Shown one piece after another: positions 54,221 through 64,000 of a DNA stretch of 64,000 nt; position 1 is the first letter of the stretch, and each line of letters begins with the position of its first letter. The notes beneath the pieces are model-generated. The model was not told the DNA's origin. It ran no database searches and saw nothing but the letters and a program-made list of their open reading frames with translations. Location of the stretch: the NCBI GenBank assembly GCA_950295325.1, contig OX485806.1, positions 53,563,169 through 53,627,168 of the forward strand. The letters run 5' to 3'. This DNA comes from Polytrichum commune. Lineage: Eukaryota; Streptophyta; Polytrichopsida; Polytrichales; Polytrichaceae. A program made the translations under genes and the position numbers.

Positions 54221-55055
54221 GAGCGACACGAGGGCGAGAGAAGTTGATGGTGTCGGGGCGGTGGTTTTCATCGTCAGCTCCAATTGGGGTATTGGGCTTG
54301 CATTTTTGCGATCCGAATACCTCTGCACCCTTGAGGTGGGGACTATGGGTGTAGAATTCGTCCTGGGCATATCGAGGAGAACTTTCTGTAGAACCACGGG
54401 GTCACCGGTATGTTGAGCACATCGAAGCTTGAGTTCATCTTTGCTAGGGCCATCGCCCCCAACGCCACCCCTTAGAAATTGATGGTACGCCACAACTTGG
54501 AGGACCGCTCCAATGTAATCATCCACAGTGGCCACGTATAAATCGCCACCTTTGTTGTCGGATGCTTGAAGCCATTTGTTGTGAATGGATTCAGCAAGGT
54601 TGCAATTGGGCATTTGTTCAAATCTCTCGATGGTCATGATTTTCTCCTGCCCAATGGAATGGCAGTGTGAGAAATAAGCAAAGCTTGGAAAAAGAAAATA
54701 TAAAACAAAAAACAAGAAGAAATAACACAAAAGACTCACCAATTCTATGAAACCACCCCATTGTCGGTATCGGAAGTGCCAGAAGGCAAGCCAAAGTTGA
54801 ATGTGTTTCAGTCCATCCTCGGAGGTGTAGTTAGACGAAGCCCACCAGGCCTTAATAACAAGGTACCTCGTCTCAGCCTCATGCATAGAGGATGCGTCGC
54901 GATACTGAAGGCAGAGATGTTTTTGTTGGTCTTGCAAGTCGTATTTGATATAGAATTTGGTGTGTTTCTCCAAAGACTATGTCCAATGGAAGTAGCATGT
55001 TCTCTCACGCCCATTGATGGAAACCTTTGGATCTCCAGACCCGTAGACAATCCTT
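54221..55055 (-). pseudogene. Mutator-like transposase fragment, copy B
   Basis: Homologous to the copy A transposase from the CxxH block onward. It shows YGSGDPKVSINGRERTCYFHW, then an in-frame TAG where copy A has the Gln of WTQS. SLEKHTKFYIKY and LAFWHFRYRQWGGF follow, then a 93-bp intron (54647-54739; donor GTGAGT, acceptor GGGCAG), and NLAESIHNKWLQAS with the catalytic Glu. The intron is a multiple of three and contains no stop, so an unspliced reading stays open. The 5' half is lost at 55056 and the 3' end is cut by the LTR at 54220. It supports the gene model of copy A. Confidence 0.75.
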
Positions 55056-58000
55056 GTGGTACTTTTGGGCCACCCTCTTTCGAGGGAGCCTAAAAGTATC
55101 ACACAAGCCCTTCGGTGAAGGTGGCCTGCATTTGCAGGCGCCCAAGCCGAACCCGGATGATAGGTGTATAACGTGAGTAGTTAGATTTTTAAGGGAGATT
55201 AAATATGCGTCGTAGTACCTCCGGAGGTTGGGCCTTAGTTTTTTACTAATGTGGCTTTAAACTCCACTAACCAATTTCATATCTAGTTGTAACCTTAAGT
55301 TACAACCTATTCTACGCGCAGACGCACCAGCCTTGAAACCAAGGCAATCCTAATTTGTGAATTAGGATGGTTCAGATACACACCAACCGGGTGTGATTCA
55401 TACCACCCTAGCTCAATGAACGAAATAACGACAATTTGATGAACCATTCAATTCTTCCTATTTTTTACTTAGTTTTATTTAGTTTTCTAAGCGGGGGAAC
55501 TTGGCCTAAGTCCCACCCTTCACACAAATTCCTTTTTAATTACTTACTTTCGTTTGCACCTCTTACTTCACTACATTCACATATTAGGCATCACCCCTTA
55601 CCTGGTTGGTGCACCCCTTACCTCGGAACCTTCTAAGATCTCGTGCAGGTCCTTTGAAGGTCAAGTAACATCTCAAACCCTTCGGACATCAATGGTTTGA
55701 AGGGTGGTGTCACTCTACCAAGTTAAGTTTCCGATTCGGGTCTCTTGCCAACAAGGGTTTACGATTTATTTTATATGTTTTGATTGTTAAATGTATTTAC
55801 ACTGGATAGACCACGAAATGCAACTCAATGGGACCAGGGTGACGGGCGACCTGTAGGTTCAATCTGTTGCGCAATCTTCAAAAATTGGGCCATTACTTCC
55901 AATCTATGGGGCCAACAACATAATAGTGGATTCGCGGGTCATTAACCCCACCTTTCCACCAACAACATTCAGAGTGGTCGTGACGGTGATTAATCCGACT
56001 TACCACACACGAAACTTGCTAATAAATGAAGCTACTACCACAAAACATACCAAGGGCCCCGAAAACAATGGAGTTGGCTATTCCCTTGGCGGTCAAGTGG
56101 TCAAACCACTTGACCTTATGTGAACCCTTTGAGTGGTCCACCACTCTGCGGGATCACTTTTAGTTAGAATGTTAGCATTAAAAGTTAGAATTGATAGGGA
56201 ATTTAGGAAAAATTAGTTCATTTAGCATTTAGCCTAGAAGAAGGAAGGTCAAAATGAAACTAAGTAGTGCTAGAAGATAGCAAAGTAGAAAAAATGTGCT
56301 AGCTAGTAAAAACAACTAGCTAAGCAAATATTAGTAGATGCTAGTTATTAAGCAAATGTTAGTAGATGCTAGCTAAGCAAGTGTTAGTTTATTAGTTAGT
56401 GTGAGGCACACAAGACTATTGGAGGTGTTTTACGTAAAAAGATAAAATCGGCGTGAAGAATTTTGAAGACAAAAAAGAAAGAGAGCAAGGGGGATACTTG
56501 CCCACTTGCCCCCTTGCCAACTCGATGGCGGAAAAATTAGAAAGATTTCTAAAGGTTTTTTGTCGGAGCCACCTCGGCGAGAGGGTGGCAACCTCAACCG
56601 GGAAACCCCCGAGCCAAAATTTCGGGAAAGGGTTTGAAAAAATGGATCCGGTGGAGGAGGGGTCCAACCCTTTTGTGAGAGGGTTTAAAAACCCCTCCTT
56701 CCACCTTGTAGCTCTCTTTCTTTCTCTAGTTTTTGGGCGAAGCCCTGCTTCAATGTAGTTAGAAAAAAATCCTTTAGCATGTATTCTCAATGGTCTAAAA
56801 GAAAGGCTTGAGAACCTCCTCTACTCTCTCTCTCCTAGTTAGGTTGTGTGTTTATTAACACACCAACAAAATTATTCCTTCTTTTGTAGAGGTAGGTTGG
56901 ATGGTAGAATTTTGAGTAGAGGCATTATAGACCTCATCTGCCAATGCCCTGAAGGCTTAGTTCAAAAGCTAGAACAAGATACTTATCATTTTTCTCTTAG
57001 AGAGATTTCATATAGCTATCCATAGCCGTTTCCCATTTGTGACTTGGTTGAGATGACAATTAGTTATGGATTTTCAAAGATGGAGTAGAAAAACTGGGTG
57101 GTCTTGTGGGTAGCGGCTGCTGGATCATACCTGCAAGCCCAATAGGAATTTTAATTCCAAGAAATTATATTTTTCCCAAGTAGAACTTTTGTGTAGCTTT
57201 CCAAAATGGCTTAGAACATTTGATTTGAGCATGATTTGAATTAGATATGAATTGTGCAAGATGGGACACATAGTTTGAGAACTTTTGGTTGACTGCTGCA
57301 TTACAGAGGACCTGCTGGGTTCACTTCGCCTTACCTTTCTAATCACATATTTTTATCAAATACATATTTTTAATATCTCTCCAGGGTCATATAGAACGTT
57401 TGATTTGACTAAGATTTGAATTAGATATGAATTGTTGAAGGCGAGATACATAGTTTAAGCCTTCTTGATTGACTGCTGTGTTACAAGGAGTCCGTTGAAT
57501 TTCTATTAGCTTAACCTGCTGATGTCATAATTTTTTCTAGTTAGAGCTTGTTCATAGCTTTCCAATGGTATAAGGAAAGCCTAGATCCAAGTAGTAAGGA
57601 ATGTGCTATGAATTTTTGAAGTTAGAAGGTAGATAGGTGGGTTGGAAGGGTCGGTTGAATCGACCTCACACTTCCAACCCTCATAACTTTTGCATTTCTT
57701 ATCCGATTAGAGTGATTTTTAGATCATTGGAAAGATAATTTGGTGCACTAAGTATAAATATTATGCTTAGGATTAAATTACAGGGCAGAATAACACTTTA
57801 TATTTTAATTGTTAACTAAGGTACGCTTACTACCAAACTAGTTACAAAGAAGGAGGCAAGGTCGACGCTCGGAAAGTGGAGCAAGGAAGGAGGTAGCGGC
57901 TCGGCCTACATCAAGCCCAAATCAACCGAGGAAAATTGAGGTAAATTAACTAACCTTAAGCCTTCCATTTAGGATTGGAGGGAGCACGGCTAAGGTACGC

Positions 58001-58957
58001 ATCTCTAAACCCACTCACCTATCTCGTAAGGTCAAGTGGCTTGCCACTTGACCGCCAAGGGAGTACCCAATTCCATTGTTTTCGGGGCCCTTGGTATGTT
58101 TTGTGGTAGTAGCTTCATTTATTAGCAAGTTTCGTGTGTGGTAAGTCGGATTAATCACCGACACGACCACTCTGAATGTTGTTGGTGGAAAGGTGGGGTT
58201 AATGACCCGCGAATCCACTATTATGTTGTTGGCCCCATAGATTGGGAGTAATGGCCCCAATTTATGAAGATTGCGCAACAGGTTGAACCTACAGGTCGCC
58301 CGTCACCCTGGTCCCATTGAGTTGCATTTCGTGGTCTATCCAGTGTAAACACATTTAACAATCAAAACATACAAAATAAATCGTAAACCCTTGTTGGCAA
58401 GAGACCCGAGGTAAGGGGTGATGCCTAATATGATAATGTAGTAAGTTAGGACGTGCAAACAAAAGTAAGTAATTAAGAAGGAATTTGTGTGAAGGGTGGG
58501 ACTTAGGCCAAGTTCCCCCGCTTAGAAAACTAAATAGAACTAAATAAAGAAATAGGAAGAATTGAATGGTCCATCAAATTGTCGTTATTCCGTTCGTTGA
58601 GTTAGGGTGGTATGAGTCACACCCGGTTGGGTGTATCAGAACCATCCCAATTCACAAATTAGGATTGCCTTGGTTTCAAGGCTGGTGCGTCTGCGCGTAG
58701 AATAGGTTGTAGGTTAAGGTTAGAACTAGATATGAAATTGGTTAGTGGAGTTTAAAGCCACACTAGTAAAAACTTAAGGCCTAACCTCCGGAGGTACTAC
58801 GACGCATATTTAATCTCCCTTAAAAATCTAACTACTCACGTTATACACCTATCATCCGGGTTCGGCTTGGGCGCCTGCAAATGCAGGCCACCTTCACCGA
58901 AGGGCTTGTGTGATACTTTTAGGCTCCCTCGAAAGGGGGTGGCCCAAAAGTACCACA
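55056..58957. repeat. Large inverted repeat, arms about 1.06 and 0.93 kb
   Basis: Left arm 55056-56119, right arm 58026-58957, highly similar in reverse complement. The outer tips read TGTGGTACTTTTGGGCC from both sides. The left arm has about 120 extra bases (around 55645-55745). Each outer end also folds on itself: TGTGATACTTTT pairs with the tip around 'tccctcgaaag'. No target duplication is seen. It could be a foldback or long-TIR DNA transposon, or two inverted copies of an unknown repeat. Confidence 0.8.
56120..58025. other. Interior of the inverted repeat, no recognised gene
   Basis: Contains 'tagttagaatgttagcatta' and related short repeats (56160-56400) and a plus-strand open frame at 56453-56758 without recognised domains. 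Near 57970 'ggagggagcacggctaaggt' resembles the leader of the 33-kb gypsy element (34255), so part may be LTR-retrotransposon debris. Confidence 0.5.
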
Positions 58958-58960
58958 GTG

Positions 58961-59150
58961 GTGCATTAGCAAATCTATAGGCACCCGCGGTGCACTTAAG
59001 TCAAATTGGCACCCACGGTGCGCTAGGGTTCGCAATTGGCACCCGCGGTGCATTAGATAGAAAATCGGCACCCGCGGTGCACTTAAGTCGAATGGGCACC
59101 CTTGGTGCGATAGGGATCGAAATTGGCACCCTCGGTGCGGTAAGGTATGA
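58961..59150. repeat. 28-30-bp tandem repeat in an 87-bp higher-order unit
   Basis: Six units start GTGC: 'gtgcattag', 'gtgcacttaagtc', 'gtgcgctaggg', then the same three types again, and a partial seventh. Each ends 'ggcacccgcg' or a variant. The 29+28+30 pattern repeats twice. It abuts the inverted repeat on the left and an LTR on the right. Confidence 0.85.
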
Positions 59151-60122
59151 TGTCGCAACCCTTGCTAGCCCCCTTAGCAATCTTGCCAATTTTCCTTTTG
59201 TAGCAAAGGTTACGAGCGCTAACCATTCGCATTCCGCCATGCCAATGGTTAGCTCCTCCTACCCCGGACCTTATAGTTCATAGGAGGGAACCAACCCTCC
59301 TACTTTGCTTTCGGGACTCACCCCTCAATCGGTAACCCATTCCTAGATGTGGACTTCCATCCATGGAAGTCCAATCCCATGTTGATCATCGCGTTGCCGG
59401 AGCAACACTACAACAACCCGAACCATACTAGGCAACTTGGCCTCACATTGGGCCAATGCCCATGGAGGCCTTGCCGTTCGGCCTCGGGTGGGTGAGGCCA
59501 CACCACCTCACCCATATAAGCCTCTAGGACTCTACGCGGCGCCCCTACCCTACCGTCAAGAGACCTCTTGTCTCTCTACCAAGAGTTGGGGCCAAGTGGA
59601 CATTTTCCTTTAGCTGCTGGACCTAGAACCCCCCAGCAGCTTCAGATCATCATAACTTCCTTGTATGATGTCCGATCATAACAACCAACCACTTCATCTT
59701 CATCTACGCTTCACGTAGATGCCGATGGACTCCTCACTTGCCCCATTCGCGCAAGTATTGAGGACGTTATGCCTGTTTGAACCTTTGCAGTCCCGGGAGT
59801 CACTCCCAGGCACTACTGCACCAGGGCGCTGTCCCGGGACAGCGCCCCACTCAAATGGCCATAACTCCTAGCTCACACCTCCGATTGAGGTGTTCTTGAG
59901 CTTTCTAGAATCACCACGCCATGAGCTACGCATAACTCATGGCCTTACCCTTGTGCCTCTTAGTCTTCGTGGGTGGGAGGCGTTCCCAACGCCCGGGGCC
60001 CTCACCCACACTAGGATCACTTGGGCCCTCTCACCAACGGCGCCACAAGTCCCGGTTGTCACTCCGGGGTCCCTTTTGTGCCCATGGTGTTTCGGGCACT
60101 CCTTATGGAGAGGTGCGCGACA
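59151..60122 (-). repeat. Chromovirus LTR without target duplication, probably recombinant
   Basis: TGTCGCAACCC to GCGCGACA, 972 bp, but the flanks are tatga and gggcc. Its right half (about 59560-60050) is nearly identical to the LTR at 60499, including the shared variants 'cccattcgcgcaagtattga' and 'gcactactgcaccagggc'. Its left half differs ('cccttagcaatcttgcc', 'ttccttttgtagcaaagg'). Confidence 0.85.
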
Positions 60123-62679
60123 GGGCCGGCCGCCGCGACGGCATGTTCGCCGGGAAATTCAGAGGGGACGCGGATCCGAAGGACGGCTTCCACCCCGGGA
60201 ACTGCCGGAACATGAGGGAGCGAAGGGTGTTAGAGTTCCTCCTGCCTATCCTTAACCCGGACAAACCAAAGCGGATTAGCCTTACCATGGCTAACATTCT
60301 GTTCGGTGCTATGTCCGGAGTCCAGCCGGTGAATTGGGGGCTAATTATCCAGGAAATAGTAGGGCGGGCCATCCCCCATATTGGCCGGAAACCCTCCTTC
60401 CTCTCTCCCTTCATTCTGCATCTCTACCAGCATTTCGACTGCATCTTGGCAGAGGAGGAGGACCTGCTAACAATAGCAGTGGAAGAGGTCGCCTACAATG
60501 TCGCAACCCTTGCTAGCCCCCCTTGACAATCTTGCCAATTTTCATTTCTACCAAAGGTTACGAGCGCTAACCATTCGCATTCCGCCATGCTAATGGATAG
60601 CTCCTCTTACCCCGGACCAATAGTTCATAGGAGGGAACCAACCCTCCTACTTTGCTTTCGGGACTCACCCCTTAATCGGTAACCCATTTCCCCAATGTGG
60701 ACTTCCATCCATGGAAGTCCAATCCTATGTTGATCATCGTGTTGCCGGAGCAACACTACAACAACCCGAACCATACTAGGCAACTATGGCCTCACAATAG
60801 GCCAAAGCCCATGGAGGCCTTGCCGTTCGGCATCGGGTGGGTGAGGCCACACCACCTCACCCATATAAGCCTCTAGGACTTCACGCGGGGCCCCTACCCC
60901 ACCGTCAACCAACCTCTTGTCTCTCTACCAAGAGTTGGGGCCAAGTGGACATTTTCCTTTAGCTGCTGGACCTAGAACCCCCCAGCAGCTTCAGATCATC
61001 ATAACTTCCTTGTATGATGTCCGATCATAACAACCAACCACTTCATCTTCATCTACGCTTCACGTAGATGCCGATGGACTCCTCACTTGCCCCATTCGCG
61101 CAAGTATTGAGGACGTTATGCCTGTTTGAACCTTTGCAGTCCCGGGAGTCACTCCCAGGCACTACTGCACCAGGGCGCTGTCCCGGGACAGCGCCCCACT
61201 CAAATGGCCATAACTCCTAGCTCACACCTCCGATTGAGGTGTTCTTGAGCTTTCTAGAATCACCACGCCATGAGCTACGCATAGCTCATGGCCTTACCCT
61301 TGTGCCTCTTAGTCTTCGTGGGTGGGAGGCGTTCCCAACGCCCGGGGCCCTCACCCACACTAGGATCACTTGGGCCCTCTCACCAACGGCGCCACAAGTC
61401 CCGGGTGTCACTCCGGGGTCCCCCTTGTGCCCATGGTGTTTCGGGCACTCCTCATGGAGAGGTGCGCGACATACAAGCTCCTTCCGGAAGCCAAAGACTT
61501 CGAGACGGAGAGTTCCAGCGACCCAATCATTCCGGAAGCGCCTCCCTCCTCACCCGGGAGCCCGCCGCCCACCATCTCAAGGCCACTCTCTCCCCCTCTT
61601 CCTCATCATCATCCGGAACCCGGACCCAGCCGGGAGACCAGATGGCGGAATGTGGACCTCGCCGCTTGGGACTTTCCGGAAAATCCCTTCAAACGGGTCC
61701 AGGAGGGGATGGAGGATCTTCAAAACTAGTACTACCGGTTGGAGCACATCGTTCGAGGAGCAAACTAGGCTTTGGACGACTGCGGACCCGGAAATATTCT
61801 CTGGGAGTTGGCCAAGAGAGCAGACCGGAAGGAGCTCGAGCAGGCCAAGACGGAGAATGCTCACCTCACCGCGCAGGTGGCAGTCATGACTCAGGAACTG
61901 AGTCAGAAGAGCGAGGAGATCCGGAAGTACCACGCGGAGCAGGCAGTGGTCTTCAGTCGGATCCGGGAGTTGGTGGGGCATCCGGCGGAGATCGTCAATA
62001 AAGCGCATCTCTACGACCGGATGATGGAGTCCGGAGAACCCGCTTCCGCCAGGCAGACCCTCCCCATCCTCGTGAAATATTCACGGACGATGAAGGATCT
62101 CCTGGAGGAAATCCAGAAAGTGGTTCCGCCGAGCGGAACGCCCCGGCGGGTACTCTATCCGGGTCCGCCTGGGTCACCAACCGGAACCCTCTACGAGGTA
62201 GTTGGTGAAGTGGCCCTGGTTTAGAATCCGCCGACGTCTGCAGGACCCAGCCAGCAGGGAGGCGGCTCTCGGCCTGGTAGTTCCGGAGGGGCTCCGGACA
62301 AGGTCCGCTCTCCACAAGTGAAGAGGAAGAGCATCGGGTCCGGCCGATCCGAACGAGGCCAATCCCCTGTTCCGCGGACCTCGGATCGGTCCCGGACTCT
62401 GGATAGGGCTAGGACGCCAATTCGGCACCAAACTTCGGATAGGGAGGCAACTCCGAGCAGGGGGAAGACCCCTATGACTCAAGCCTCCCCGTTTTCTCCT
62501 CCGGACTGCCAAATGGTTAGTCCATTCCGTCCGCCACCGTCAAGAGCGGCCTCCAACAGGGATCCGCGGACAACTTCGATCTCGGGAGGACAGAATCCGG
62601 AACAGCGTACCGGAAGCGACCCTTCTCCGGTCCGGAGCATTCGGAAGGGGAGTACCGTCTCCGGAACCCCCAGGGACTA
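60123..62679 (+). pseudogene. Plant-transposon-protein-like gene, copy B, broken
   Basis: Begins within the domain (AGRRDGMFAGKFRGDADPKD) where the LTR ends, so the first 100 or so codons are lost. It continues CRNMRERRVLEFLLPILNPD and SLTMANILFGAMSGV up to VEEVAY, is split by a solo LTR (60499-61471), and resumes in a Pro/Ser linker, a coiled-coil region (about 61800-61930) and an Arg/Ser/Pro-rich tail with SDRSRTLDRARTP. In-frame TAGs are at about 61726, 61768 and 62221. Copy A lacks about ten bases near the RERRV stretch that copy B keeps, so B shows the original reading there. Confidence 0.6.
60499..61471 (-). repeat. Chromovirus solo LTR inside plant-transposon-protein-like copy B
   Basis: TGTCGCAACCC to GCGCGACA, 973 bp, with the exact 5-bp duplication tacaa (60494-60498 and 61472-61476). 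Copy A has the uninterrupted sequence 'gtcacctacaagctcc' at the same site (19029-19044), an empty-site comparison. Confidence 0.96.
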
Positions 62680-63712
62680 AGAGAACCGCGGACTCAGAGG
62701 ATGAGATTGCCCCTTCTCCGAACATGAGGAGGATGCTCACACAGCTGCAGAAGGCGTCTCCGGGAGGCGGCTCATCCGCCGTCAGCGGACTAGAGGGCCA
62801 TTTGAAGGAGGGATCGGCTTCAAAGAAGCCCCACTCTTCTTAAGCTTAGAATGGAAGATTAGTTAGGTAGAATAGAGGTAGGAGGGAAGGACTTAGGAGT
62901 TTTTGAAGAGGAGGCATGGGATTCTCCCTTGAGTTTGTCAGCGGAAAACCCAGATCTTGATCCGGGAAATCCGGGTAAACGGATACAATTAGGGTTTTCC
63001 TTAGGGGCGGCCGCCTGGGCCGTCACCCTCAGGTTAGGGATTTTAGGGCCTCTACTTAAGGCTAAATAAGAAGTTGGGGAAGGGTTCCTTCTCCATTGTT
63101 GTATTTCGATTGCTCCTACCCTAATAAATGACTTGGTTTCTCACAGGTCCGGAAGAGATCCGAAATTGCGCCAATCTGATCCTCCAAAGAGGTCTCATCG
63201 CCGGAGTACGGGACAATCCGGAAAGTGGTACGGGTCACCCACTTAACCCGTCGAGTCAGATCTCTGGTTGGAACCCGGACTCCTCTAGTCCCTGTGGTCT
63301 TAAGAAATAATCCAGATCTCTCTGCCTGACCTGCTAGGACGGATCTGATCAATCCGGCTTGATTGTGAGGGAGTTTCCGGATTCTAAACTTATAAAGGAC
63401 GTCTTCGCCGGAAGGAACCACCTATTCTAGAGGGTAGACGTAGGATGGTAAGTTAGCGTTATAATTAGGACCTAGGGATACAATCCGGAAAGGCACCCTC
63501 CGGAAGAAGGCAAAGAGTGTCCCAAAGACCAAAAGTCCGGAAATTAGGGTTTCCGGAAATTTGGCTAAGGAAGAGGAGATAAGCTGGAACGGAGGGTTCT
63601 AAACCTCCTACACTTCACAGAATCCCTGGACGATACTAGGGTCATCCGGACAAAACCGGATTAGGCACTTAAAAACGCCAATCCGGATATGTTGGTGTTC
63701 GCGTGTTCCCAC
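62680..63712 (+). other. 3' region of plant-transposon-protein-like copy B
   Basis: Begins with the last codons and 3' non-coding sequence. A polyadenylation-like AATAAA lies at 63122-63127. 63140-63712 is homologous to the end of copy A and is rich in TCCGGA. The unit ends at 'gtgttcccaca' (63712), next to RNase H remnant. Confidence 0.55.
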
Positions 63713-64000
63713 AGCGAAGGACTTTACCATTGGCGGATGTTGATCCAAGATGGATGACCATTGCTTATGGGAGCATTAAGCTCCATGGTTGTCGAACCTT
63801 GTCCGGCTTGTACAAAAAATGGTTATCCCAAGAGTGGGATGAGCCTTGCAACAAAGCCTTTGGGAAGCTTAAGACCAAGTTCTATTCGCCGCCCGTGCTC
63901 AAATTCATGGAGTTTGACAAACCTTTGAGGTGCATACGGGGGCGAGTGACTTTACCATTGGCGGATGTTGAGGCAAAATAGATGGCCATTGCATATAAGA
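63713..64000 (+). pseudogene. Chromovirus RNase H fragment, plus orientation, runs off the window
   Basis: Encodes KKWLSQEWDEPCNKAFGKLK, then KFYSPPVLKF and DKPLRCI, the RT/RNase H junction unit. The RNase H block 'actttaccattggcggatg' occurs at both ends (about 63719 and 63950), so at least two tandem units are present, as in the arrays at 24736 and 29397. Confidence 0.7.

Larger units (their letters stand above)
48907..55055. mobile_element. Second Mutator-like transposon (copy B), truncated and interrupted
   Basis: The left tip reads GGACGACACTCCTATGTGAG (48908-48927), then GCGGTGAGCGGAGAGG, matching the left end of copy A (TATGCGAGCG followed by AGCGGA motifs). 48907-49539 is its AT-rich arm, with no gene seen. 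A long LTR (49540-54220) follows, then the transposase (54221-55055). The right part, including any methyltransferase-like gene, is lost where the inverted repeat starts at 55056. Confidence 0.6.

Overview
The window is nuclear DNA of a land plant, and almost all of it is transposable elements nested in one another. Plant origin rests on chromodomain Ty3/gypsy elements primed by initiator tRNA-Met, a CACTA element, tRNA-derived SINEs, Mutator-like transposase genes with short GT-AG introns, and a pair of genes resembling the 'putative plant transposon protein' family. The mix of Mutator-like, methyltransferase-like and plant-transposon-protein genes suggests a non-flowering plant (bryophyte, lycophyte or fern), but that is inference. 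I see no ordinary host gene, rRNA, CRISPR array or intact tRNA gene.

Layout. 1-776: end of a Mutator-like transposon (copy C). 777-9390: remnants of a chromodomain Ty3/gypsy family ('the chromovirus' below) on both strands, cut by a 1.75-kb CACTA element and by a solo LTR inside another solo LTR. 9924-17928: an 8.0-kb transposon (copy A) with 8-bp target duplications, carrying a broken Mutator-type transposase and, divergently, a broken multi-exon gene resembling N4-cytosine/N6-adenine DNA methyltransferases. 17937-20640: a decayed plant-transposon-protein-like gene (copy A). 21143-28275: a young chromovirus copy (LTRs differ at about 2 of 971 bases) that lacks the reverse transcriptase palm. 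It sits in the 3' LTR of an older relative reaching to 32228. 32483-44228: a reverse-oriented LTR split by a complete 10.3-kb Ty3/gypsy element of another clade (33085-43387), whose integrase is itself split by a chromovirus solo LTR. 44229-48906: more chromovirus remnant with nested long LTRs. 48907-55055: a second Mutator-like transposon (copy B), split by a long LTR holding two chromovirus solo LTRs. 55056-58957: a 3.9-kb inverted repeat. 58961-59150: a higher-order tandem repeat. 59151-63712: plant-transposon-protein-like copy B with two chromovirus LTRs.

The chromovirus LTR occurs at least 13 times. Six single LTRs have exact 5-bp target duplications, as does the one complete chromovirus, and the gypsy element at 33 kb has its own. 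The nesting can therefore be ordered in time.

The best candidate for a new biological system is the 8-kb transposon that pairs a Mutator-type transposase with a DNA methyltransferase-like gene. Second is the chromovirus lineage: copies that share the same reverse transcriptase deletion, with integrase and chromodomain defects, have still moved recently, so they were probably mobilised in trans.
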